Below, in pieces: positions 1-6,653 of a DNA stretch of 11,136 nt. The notes beneath the pieces are model-generated. The model saw only the letters and a list, made by a program, of their open reading frames with translations, was not told the origin of the DNA and did no database searches. The stretch's first letter is position 1; each line of letters starts with the position of its first letter. The position numbers and the translations under genes were made by a program. This stretch comes from Oscillatoria sp. Prado101 (GTDB taxonomy: Bacteria; Cyanobacteriota; Cyanobacteriia; Cyanobacteriales; Oscillatoriaceae): positions 1 through 11,136 of the forward strand of contig JALOOK010000087.1 in NCBI GenBank assembly GCA_025454445.1, read 5' to 3'.

Positions 1-1
1 A

Positions 2-3000
2 GAGTTTCTGGACATGGCCATTAAGGTGGCGGAAAAATTGGGCCAAATTCACGCCGCCAATATCGTCCACAAGGACATCAACCCGTCCAATATCGTCCTC
101 AACCTAGAAACCGGCGATCTCAAAATCATCGATTTTGGGATTTCCACGGATATGAGTACAGAAAATCCCACCTTTCGCAATCCCAATGTGCTGGAAGGCA
201 CCCTCGCCTATATTTCGCCGGAACAAACCGGTAGGATGAACCGCAGTCTGGATTACCGCACAGATTTTTACTCCCTAGGCGCAACCTTTTATGAGGTGAT
301 CACCGGCACCCTGCCATTTACCGCCACCGACGCAATGGAGCTGGTACACTGCCACATTGCCAAGATGCCGGTGCCGCCCCATGCTGTTGGGATTCCCAAA
401 GCTGTTTCAGACATTATAATGAAATTGCTAGCCAAAACTGCAGAGGATCGATACCAGAGTGCCTGGGGGATTAAAGCTGATTTAGAGGAGTGCCTGTCAC
501 AGCTGCAAGAAACCGGCTGTATTTCAGAGTTCCCGCTGGGGCGGCACGACTGTTCCGAAAAACTGCAAATACCGCAAAAACTGTACGGCAGAGATCGCGA
601 AAGAGAAATCTTACTGGCGGCGTTTGACAGGGTGAGCTTGGGAACCTCAGAGATGATGCTGGTGTCCGGATATTCCGGCATTGGCAAATCAGCGCTCGTC
701 CAGGAAATATACAAACCCATTACCCGACAGCGCGGCTATTTTAGCGCCGGCAAATTTGACCAGTACCAGCGGAATATCCCCTACTCAGCAGTTGTCAGCG
801 CCTTTTCTGCCTTAATCCGGCAACTGCTCACTGAAAGCGAAGCCGAATTGCGCCGGTGGAAAGACAAACTCCTGGCTGCATTTGGCCCAAACGGGCAAAT
901 TATTATTGACGTGATTCCGGAAGTTCAGCTGATTGTCGGGCGACAGCCGGCTGTCCCAGAATTAGCCCCAGCGGAGTCACAAAACCGCTTCAATCTCGTC
1001 TTTCAACACTTCATCCGCGTCTTTTGCCAAAAGGATCACCCCCTGGCGATCTTCCTCGACGATTTGCAGTGGGCGGATTCCGCCACCCTGAAACTGATTG
1101 AATTGATGATGCGGGATGAAGAGCTCAGCTATTTGTTGCTGATTGGGGCTTATCGCGACAACGAAGTCAGTCCGGCACACCCCACTATTATTACTATTGA
1201 GGGATTGCGGGAAGAAGGAGTGCCGATCAGCGAGATTTCCCTAGCGCCACTGAACGCCAAACAGATATCCCAGCTAATTGCCGAAAGTTTGGGCAGCGAC
1301 TTGGAAACCGTCAAACCCCTGGCTAAACTGGTGCTGGGAAAAACCCAAGGCAACCCCTTCTTTGTGAATCAGTTCCTCAAGACGCTGGCGCAGGAAAAAC
1401 TGCTCGTGCGGGATGCCGGTTCCAGAGAGTGGCTGTGGGATGTCTCTCAAATCGAGGCCACAAATATCACTGACAATGTGGTAGAGTTGATGGTTGGCAA
1501 ATTGAAAAAACTGCCAGAAGCCACCCAGCAAGTTTTGCGCTTAGCCGCGTGCGCCGGCAACCGATTTGATTTGCGCACCCTTTCTATTATACACGAAAAA
1601 ACGCCAGCAGACACCTTTCAAGACATCGCCCCCGCCATTCAAGAAGGGCCGGTTGTCCCGCTTTCCGATCTCTCAGTCACCGAAGGCGCGGACGCAATTA
1701 ACTCGCCCCTGACTGTACTCGATTATAAATTCCTGCACGACCGCGTGCAGCAAGCAGCCTACGCCCTGATTGACGAGGATGCCAAACGGGCAGTTCACCT
1801 CAAAATTGGGCGGCTGCTGCTGCAGAACATCCCCAGAAGTGAGCTGGGGGCGAAAATCTTTGAAGTCGCCGACCACCTGAACTTGGGCCAAGACTTGATA
1901 GAAGAGCGCGGCGAAAGAGTGGAATTAGCCCGCTTGAATTTAGAAGCCGGGAAAAGAGCCAAAGACGCCACTGCTTACGCCGCCTCCCTGGAATATTTAA
2001 AAGCCGGCATTGCTTGCTTGTCAGGGGATTGCTGGGGAGAGGATTACCAGCTGGCTTTGGCCTCCTACAGGGAGCTGGCCGAGGTAGAATATTTAAACGG
2101 TAATTTCCAGGAGTCCGAAGCCTTAATCGAGCTAATTTTGCAAAACCTAAAGTCGGATCTGGAAAAAGCGGAGATTTACAACCTGCTGCTCGTTCAGTAC
2201 ACCATGATTGCCCGATACGAAGAGGCGATAGAAACGGGGCGAAAGGCGCTGGCGCTGTTAGGCGTTGACTTGCCAGAAACCAATTTGCAGGAGGCGCTAG
2301 CCGCCGAAATCGCCCTGGGCAAAGAAAACTTAGGCGGGAGAGAAATTGCTTCCCTCATAGACTCGCCAGAAATCGCCAGAACAGAAATGAAACTGGCGGT
2401 ACAATTATTAGTAAATACGGACCCGCCGGCTTATTTTGCAAAACAAGAGCTGTACCCGGTTATCGTCTCCAAAGGAACCAACATTTCCCTGAAATACGGT
2501 AATATAGCCGAGTCCGCTAAGTCATTTGTCACTTACGGGATTGTCCTGGGCTCGATTTTAGGGGACTATCGAGCCGGGTATGAATTTGGCCAGCTGTCGG
2601 TGAGAGTCAGCGAAAAATTCCGCGACTTTACGCAGAAGTGCAGCGCCTGTTTGGTGTTTGCCGGTCACTTGAATCACTGGGTGAAGCATATCAAATACGC
2701 GGAGGCGATTTTCAATGAGTCCTATCAAGCAGGTTTAGAAGTTGGGGAGTTGCGGCACTCAGGATACGCGCTCGAACATCAATTGCGCTACCTCTTCTAT
2801 CAAGGGAAAAATCTGGAGTATCTGGCGGCTAATGTTCCCAAATTCTTGCAGTTCAGCGAAAAGACCAAAAACCAGTGGGCCACAGACGGCATGCTGGGCT
2901 TTCAAATCGCCCTGTGGAATTTAACGGGCAGGACTTCGGGAAAATTTGATTTCCGGATTGAAGAGCTGAGCGATACAGAGTTTTTGGCAAACTGCCGATC

Positions 3001-4981
3001 TCACAACAGTTTTGCGTGGCTGTGCACCTACAATATCTTTAAATCCCAGATACTCTACCTTTACGGCCAGCTATATGAGGCGCTAAAACATTCCTTAGAA
3101 GCTGAAAAATACATCTCGTTTGTTTTGGGTCACTTCCAGAGTTCGGAATATATTTTTCATTCGGCGCTCATCCTGGCCGGTCTTTATCCAGAAGCCCCTG
3201 CAGAGCGGCGACAGGAATACTGGGATAAACTGCAATCCCATCAAAAGCGGATGAAGATTTGGGCGGATTTCTGCCCTGAGAATTTCGCGCACAAATATCT
3301 GCTAGTCGCGGCGGAAATGGCCCGCATTTCTGGGAGAGGGGAAGAGGCGATGGACTTGTACGATCGCGCCATTCTGTCGGCTCGCGAAAATGAATTTATC
3401 CAGAATGAAGCCTTAGCCAATGAACTGGCGGCGAAGTTCTGGCTGGCGAAAGGCAAACCGGAGTTCGCCCAAATATACCTGAGGAAGGCGCACTACGGCT
3501 ACCAGCTGTGGGGTGCCAAACGCAAAGTTGAGGATTTGGAAGAACTTTACCCCAACTTGCTCGGCAAAAAGCCAGCAGCTGGCGTGCAAGACGCCGCCAT
3601 CCCGACTACGGTTACCTCCACGGGGCGCAGTACGAGGGTGCTGGATTTATCCACCGTTATGAAAGCGGCGCAAGCCATTTCTGGGGAAATTGTGCTGGAC
3701 AAGCTGCTGGCGAAATTGATCGAGCTCGCCATCGAGAATGCCGGCGCTCAAAAAGGCTTCCTTATTTTATCACAAAACGGTCAACTTTTGATAGAAGCGG
3801 AAGGGGAAGTGGATGGGGAAGTGCGAGTTCTGCAATCGACGCCGGTGGGCACCAGTCCGAATCTGCCAGAAGAGATCGTCAATTATGTCGCCCGCACGCA
3901 AGAAAATCAGGTCTTAAATGATGCGGCACGCGAGGGAATATTCACCACAGACGCTTATATTGCGGCGAAGAAGCCCAAATCAGTATTGTGCGCCCCCATC
4001 CTTAACCAAGGTAAACTCACCGGCATATTTTACCTGGAAAATAACCTGACTGCCGGTGCGTTTACCCCCGCCCGACTGGAAGTAGTAAAAATTCTATCTT
4101 CGCAAGCGGCGATTTCCATTGAAAACGCCCTCCTCTACCGCACCCTGGAGCAAAAAGTAGAAGAGCGCACCGCCCAGCTCGCCGACGCCTACCGGGAAAT
4201 CACGCAGCTTAACGAGCGGCTAAAAGCTGAGAATATGCGGATGGCGGCGGAACTGGACATCACGCGCCGGTTGCAGCAGATGATTTTGCCCAAACAAGAA
4301 GAACTGCATCAAATCCCCGAACTAGACATTGCCGGCTTTATGCAGCCCGCAGACGAGGTGGGCGGCGACTACTACGACGTGCTGCAGAAAGACGGGCAGG
4401 TTAAAATAGGGATCGGGGATGTTACGGGGCATGGCTTAGAAAGCGGTGTGCTAATGATTATGGTGCAAACAGCAGTGCGCACCCTGATGGAAGTTGAAGA
4501 AACCGACCCCAAAAAATTATTGCACGCCCTTAACCGGACAATTTATAATAATGTACAGCGGATGAATTCCGATAAAAACCTCACCCTAGCCTTGCTGGAC
4601 TGCTGTCAGGGAACTCTGCGCTTGAGCGGACAGCACGAAGAGATGATTGTCGTGCGCTCTGGCGGGAAGGTAGAGCGAATTGATACAATGGATTTAGGGT
4701 TCCCCATTGGGCTGGAAGCAGATATTGGCGATTTCATCGCCCACACAGAGGTGCGGTTAAACCCGGGAGAAGTGGCGGTACTCTATACCGATGGGATTAC
4801 CGAAGCGGAAAATCAGGACGGGGTGCGTTACGGGCTAGACCGGCTCATTGAGGCAGTCAGCCGCAACTGGCACTTGTCAGCCGCACAAATCAAGCAGGCG
4901 GTTATTGACGACCTGCGCCGGCACATCGGGGAACAAAAAGTTTTCGACGACATCACCTTGGTGGTGTTAAAACAAAAGTAG
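2..4981 (+). CDS. Ser/Thr kinase-AAA ATPase-GAF-SpoIIE phosphatase fusion protein (5' end missing)
   Basis: This protein probably senses signals and controls reversible Ser/Thr phosphorylation. The frame is open to the window edge and the kinase N-lobe is absent, so the ATG at 14 is internal; residue numbers count from it. Kinase C-lobe: catalytic loop HKDINPSN (19-26, Asp21), DFG (40-42), SPEQTGRMNR activation-segment end (about 68-77). AAA/STAND ATPase: Walker A GYSGIGKS (219-226), Walker B FLDDLQWAD (347-355). Residues about 500-1200 are helical, TPR-like. A GAF domain lies at about 1225-1375, followed by a coiled coil to about 1430. The C-terminal SpoIIE/PP2C domain keeps its metal-binding acids: GGDYYD (1450-1455), GDVTGHG (1468-1474), YTDG (1591-1594), FDDIT (1644-1648). 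This matches the cyanobacterial trifunctional kinase/ATP-binding/SpoIIE family; relatives often end in a histidine kinase instead. Likely substrates, by inference, include the STAS protein encoded at 5721. Confidence 0.93.
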   Translation, partial: EFLDMAIKVAEKLGQIHAANIVHKDINPSNIVLNLETGDLKIIDFGISTDMSTENPTFRNPNVLEGTLAYISPEQTGRMNRSLDYRTDFYSLGATFYEVITGTLPFTATDAMELVHCHIAKMPVPPHAVGIPKAVSDIIMKLLAKTAEDRYQSAWGIKADLEECLSQLQETGCISEFPLGRHDCSEKLQIPQKLYGRDREREILLAAFDRVSLGTSEMMLVSGYSGIGKSALVQEIYKPITRQRGYFSAGKFDQYQRNIPYSAVVSAFSALIRQLLTESEAELRRWKDKLLAAFGPNGQIIIDVIPEVQLIVGRQPAVPELAPAESQNRFNLVFQHFIRVFCQKDHPLAIFLDDLQWADSATLKLIELMMRDEELSYLLLIGAYRDNEVSPAHPTIITIEGLREEGVPISEISLAPLNAKQISQLIAESLGSDLETVKPLAKLVLGKTQGNPFFVNQFLKTLAQEKLLVRDAGSREWLWDVSQIEATNITDNVVELMVGKLKKLPEATQQVLRLAACAGNRFDLRTLSIIHEKTPADTFQDIAPAIQEGPVVPLSDLSVTEGADAINSPLTVLDYKFLHDRVQQAAYALIDEDAKRAVHLKIGRLLLQNIPRSELGAKIFEVADHLNLGQDLIEERGERVELARLNLEAGKRAKDATAYAASLEYLKAGIACLSGDCWGEDYQLALASYRELAEVEYLNGNFQESEALIELILQNLKSDLEKAEIYNLLLVQYTMIARYEEAIETGRKALALLGVDLPETNLQEALAAEIALGKENLGGREIASLIDSPEIARTEMKLAVQLLVNTDPPAYFAKQELYPVIVSKGTNISLKYGNIAESAKSFVTYGIVLGSILGDYRAGYEFGQLSVRVSEKFRDFTQKCSACLVFAGHLNHWVKHIKYAEAIFNESYQAGLEVGELRHSGYALEHQLRYLFYQGKNLEYLAANVPKFLQFSEKTKNQWATDGMLGFQIALWNLTGRTSGKFDFRIEELSDTEFLANCRSHNSFAWLCTYNIFKSQILYLYGQLYEALKHSLEAEKYISFVLGHFQSSEYIFHSALILAGLYPEAPAERRQEYWDKLQSHQKRMKIWADFCPENFAHKYLLVAAEMARISGRGEEAMDLYDRAILSARENEFIQNEALANELAAKFWLAKGKPEFAQIYLRKAHYGYQLWGAKRKVEDLEELYPNLLGKKPAAGVQDAAIPTTVTSTGRSTRVLDLSTVMKAAQAISGEIVLDKLLAKLIELAIENAGAQKGFLILSQNGQLLIEAEGEVDGEVRVLQSTPVGTSPNLPEEIVNYVARTQENQVLNDAAREGIFTTDAYIAAKKPKSVLCAPILNQGKLTGIFYLENNLTAGAFTPARLEVVKILSSQAAISIENALLYRTLEQKVEERTAQLADAYREITQLNERLKAENMRMAAELDITRRLQQMILPKQEELHQIPELDIAGFMQPADEVGGDYYDVLQKDGQVKIGIGDVTGHGLESGVLMIMVQTAVRTLMEVEETDPKKLLHALNRTIYNNVQRMNSDKNLTLALLDCCQGTLRLSGQHEEMIVVRSGGKVERIDTMDLGFPIGLEADIGDFIAHTEVRLNPGEVAVLYTDGITEAENQDGVRYGLDRLIEAVSRNWHLSAAQIKQAVIDDLRRHIGEQKVFDDITLVVLKQK

Positions 4982-5099
4982 CAAGGGGGAGCGCTGATCG
5001 CTAAATGCCATGAACAATTAGCTGAAGCTGTAATTGATTATTACCCCAGGTACTTGTTGAGTGTAAAGTTTCAAAAAAATCCCCGTTTTTGCTAAGAAT

Positions 5100-5681
5100 A
5101 TGACAGAGATATTCGGAGAGTTTGAGAGCGACATGCCTGTGACGCCAGAATACTTGATTATTGGATTTTCGCCAAGTTCCATCCCGCTCAAGCACCGCTG
5201 GCGAAACAATGGTCTGTCTGCAGATTTTCTGGCAGACTACTTGACAACTTTCTTCCTTGGCGATCCTGACGATACCAGCGCCATCTAAAGGCAAGCGGAA
5301 GTCAAGAGCGCTGTTAGCTTTATCGCCAACGAGCTGCTGGAGAATGCCATGAAATTTAGCGACGAAACATGGCAGCGCCCGATCAGCATTCAGCTGCACT
5401 TGAGTCAGGAGAGGATTGTGTTTGTTACCACCAACACCATTTCACCGCAAGCAGTAGATAAGTTTCAGGGATATATCCAGGATCTGATCGATTCCGACCC
5501 GGCGGATCTGTATATCCGCCAGCTTGAAAAAAATGCTGCCGACGAAACCAGCACCGCTTCTATGTTAGGCTATCTGACTATGATCCATGATTATATGGCT
5601 AAAATAGGGTGGAAGTTCGAGACTGTCCAAAATGACCCGGAAGTCATCACTGTTACCACAATGGTGCAGCTAAAGGTCTAA
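5100..5681 (+). pseudogene. RsbW/SiaB-like HATPase protein kinase (slr1658 family), interrupted by one in-frame TAA
   Basis: The frame from ATG 5100 encodes 62 residues, meets TAA at 5286-5288, and continues in the same frame for 131 more codons to the stop at 5679-5681. Both halves look like one protein. The first half holds EYLIIGFSPSSIPLKHRW and RNNGLSADFLADYL. The second begins RQAEVKSAVSFIANELLENAMKF, an N-box of the GHKL/anti-sigma-kinase type (E-L-L-E-N-A). The joined length of about 193 codons suits the slr1658/DUF6272 family, as I remember it. Such proteins usually phosphorylate a STAS-domain partner, and the next gene encodes one. The gene lies 118 bases after the SpoIIE gene and 39 before the STAS gene, so all three may share a transcript. 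There is no frameshift. The TAA may be a real nonsense mutation, a sequencing error, or a readthrough site. Restart at ATG 5349 would lose the N-box Glu and Asn. Confidence 0.8.
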
Positions 5682-5720
5682 ACTATAAGGGACAGCCCAT
5701 CTGAGGAGCCAATAAAAGCG

Positions 5721-6065
5721 ATGGAGATCAAAACCGAAGATTACAGCATCTGGTACGTTCCGGCAACGGCGACCGTCATCTGCCAGGGGTCACTGAGGCT
5801 GAGCGGGATGGACGAATATGTGCCCATTGTGCAGTTGCTCAATGATGCTATCGAAACACAGCCACCCCAGCTGACGCTCAACCTCCAGGAGCTAGAATTT
5901 CTCAACAGTTCCGGGATCAACGTCCTGTCGAAGTTTGTGATCAAGGTGCGCCAGACCGGAAATATTAATCTGATGGTGCGGGGGTCTAGAAATATCCCCT
6001 GGCAGGGTAAGTCCCTGAAAAACTTGCAGCGCCTGATGCCTTCTTTGCAGCTGGAATTAGAATAA
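5721..6065 (+). CDS. STAS-like regulator, probable anti-sigma-factor-antagonist (slr1659 family)
   Basis: This is a 114-residue soluble protein with the layout of a STAS domain: an N-terminal strand region, then LTLNLQELEFLNSSGINVLSKFV (about residues 51-73), where antagonists of the SpoIIAA/RsbV type carry their phosphorylated serine. Here Ser63 and Ser64 are the candidates. In known partner-switching systems the unphosphorylated form binds the kinase or another target, and a PP2C phosphatase resets it. A SpoIIE-domain phosphatase (ends 4981) and a kinase-like gene (5100-5681) directly upstream fit that scheme. The start ATG is preceded by GAGGAG at 5703-5708, a good ribosome site though spaced 12 bases away. 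The family resembles Synechocystis slr1659, from memory. The output target, whether a sigma factor or some other protein, cannot be read from this window. Confidence 0.82.
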   Translation: MEIKTEDYSIWYVPATATVICQGSLRLSGMDEYVPIVQLLNDAIETQPPQLTLNLQELEFLNSSGINVLSKFVIKVRQTGNINLMVRGSRNIPWQGKSLKNLQRLMPSLQLELE

Positions 6066-6138
6066 CCCAAGTTGCTACTTATAAGTCTAAGCGTCCAGAT
6101 ACCCCCTTTCCCCCCCTTAAAAAGGGGGGCTTTGAGAA
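6064..6138 (+). repeat. Dispersed repeat, copy A (75 bases)
   Basis: This segment begins within the stop codon of the STAS gene. It matches 10180-10257 in the same direction, starting AACC(C/T)AAGTTGCTA, then TTATAAGT(C/A)TAAGC, a C-rich tract, TTAAAAAGGG and GAGAA. The two copies have drifted by substitutions and small indels, so this looks like a dispersed non-coding element rather than a recent duplication. Confidence 0.7.
6111..6129 (+). terminator. C6TT/AAG6 hairpin after the STAS gene, possible terminator
   Basis: CCCCCCTT (6111-6118) pairs perfectly with AAGGGGGG (6122-6129) across a three-base loop, 45 bases after the STAS stop codon. The stem is strong, but only a short CTTT follows it, so it is not a classical U-tract terminator. 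It forms part of dispersed repeat copy A. The counterpart in copy B is degenerate. Confidence 0.4.
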
Positions 6139-6182
6139 TGCCACGGGGGGCCGCCCCTACAGGCTGTGGGCCATTACATATT

Positions 6183-6243
6183 TAGGGGCGGGTTCACCCG
6201 AGATGAAAGCGGGTAGTTTTGCATGTCTGTAAACCCGTCCCTA
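6183..6243. repeat. Inverted repeat TAGGGGCGGGTT...AACCCGTCCCTA
   Basis: The arms at 6183-6194 and 6232-6243 match over 12 positions with one G-T wobble, around a 37-base centre. The arm sequence resembles a common cyanobacterial intergenic element (recognition from memory). It has no coding content and is too short for an autonomous mobile element. It could be a small non-autonomous repeat or an RNA hairpin. Confidence 0.6.
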
Positions 6244-6326
6244 GAAACCGGGTTTCTTTAAGAAACCCGGTTTCTGAACCGGTTTCTCACTGCCTGCCGG
6301 CAGTGGGGGCCAGAAACCGGGTTTCT
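6243..6326. repeat. Cluster of 15-base palindromes AGAAACC[G/C]GGTTTCT
   Basis: AGAAACCGGGTTTCT lies at 6243-6257 and 6312-6326. Its exact reverse complement AGAAACCCGGTTTCT lies at 6261-6275, and a shortened relative (GAACCGGTTTCT) at 6276-6287. Each unit is nearly self-complementary around its centre. The first two form a 16-bp hairpin with almost no loop (6243-6275). A separate hairpin, CACTGCC (6288-6294) with GGCAGTG (6299-6305), sits between the units. Two more copies occur at 10254 and 10305. Spacing is irregular and there are no spacer-like unique units, so this is not CRISPR. Confidence 0.85.
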
Positions 6327-6468
6327 TCTCTAGGAGAGTCGAGCGCTAAGCCGTCAAGCTGCTAAATTTAGAGGATCACAGCCAGCCTCAGGGCGGGATT
6401 ACCACTCTGTTGGGGGTTGCTTGCTTTCCGGATCGCGGCCAAAGCTGCTCCGCCCCGATCCGAGCCGA

Positions 6469-6501
6469 GGCGTGCGGCGCTCTACCGGGCGTGCGGCGCT
6501 C
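6469..6501 (+). repeat. 14-base direct repeat GGCGTGCGGCGCTC, 19-base period
   Basis: Two perfect copies lie at 6469-6482 and 6488-6501, separated by TACCG. They fall in a GC-rich section that also holds the inverted pair CGGATCG (6429-6435) and CGATCCG (6456-6462). The role is unknown: tandem slippage, a protein-binding site or a structured RNA are all possible. Confidence 0.6.
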
Positions 6502-6569
6502 GGACGCGACCGTCTGGTGACAGCGGACTCGCTCAAGCCCCTGTAGCGGCTTCCGATTGCCGGTGCTAT

Positions 6570-6575
6570 TACAAT
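6570..6575 (+). promoter_or_regulatory. Candidate -10 box TACAAT upstream of the cyclase gene
   Basis: TACAAT matches the cyanobacterial sigma-70 -10 consensus well and stands in AT-rich DNA 78 bases before ATG 6654. I see no convincing -35 box at the normal distance, so a start here might need an activator or might not occur. Confidence 0.3.
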
Positions 6576-6653
6576 AAAAATTTTTAGAGGGTGTATCCTT
6601 GGTAAACTCTAGGAGATCGCGGTACTTTTGTCAAGGCGCACAATCAACGAGCG

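Larger units (their letters stand above)
6066..6653. other. 588-base gene-free region of repeats and leader DNA
   Basis: I see no credible gene on either strand here. From left to right it holds dispersed repeat copy A, a G/C-rich stretch around 6142-6165, a 12-bp inverted repeat (6183-6194 with 6232-6243), three AGAAACC-type palindromes, a CACTGCC/GGCAGTG hairpin, an unassigned stretch at 6331-6425, a GC-rich section at 6426-6545 with a 14-base direct repeat, and an AT-rich section with a candidate -10 box before the cyclase gene. The change from GC-rich to AT-rich just before the next gene marks the likely promoter zone. Confidence 0.7.

Noticed and set aside
14..16. ATG at 14 as the true start of the large kinase gene
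   Set aside because: The frame is open to base 2, and the protein would start just before the catalytic loop with no kinase N-lobe or ATP-binding lysine. The gene is cut by the window edge.
5015..5036. CAATTA...TAATTG inverted repeat as a terminator after the large gene
   Set aside because: The stem is only six A/T-rich pairs with no T-run after it, and the downstream genes look like part of the same cassette.
5001..5399. Minus-strand open frame of 132 codons covering the interrupted kinase region
   Set aside because: Its product resembles nothing I recognise, and the plus strand here encodes conserved HATPase-family sequence. It is antisense to the real gene.
5349..5681. A separate 110-residue gene starting at ATG 5349
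   Set aside because: It is in the same frame as the ORF from 5100, and the 20 codons before it continue the family sequence, including most of the N-box. It is the 3' part of an interrupted gene, although the nearby GGAG could allow restart.
6243..6326. CRISPR-like repeat cluster
   Set aside because: The units are 15 bases, nearly self-complementary, in both orientations and at irregular spacing, with hairpins rather than unique spacers between them, and no cas genes are nearby.
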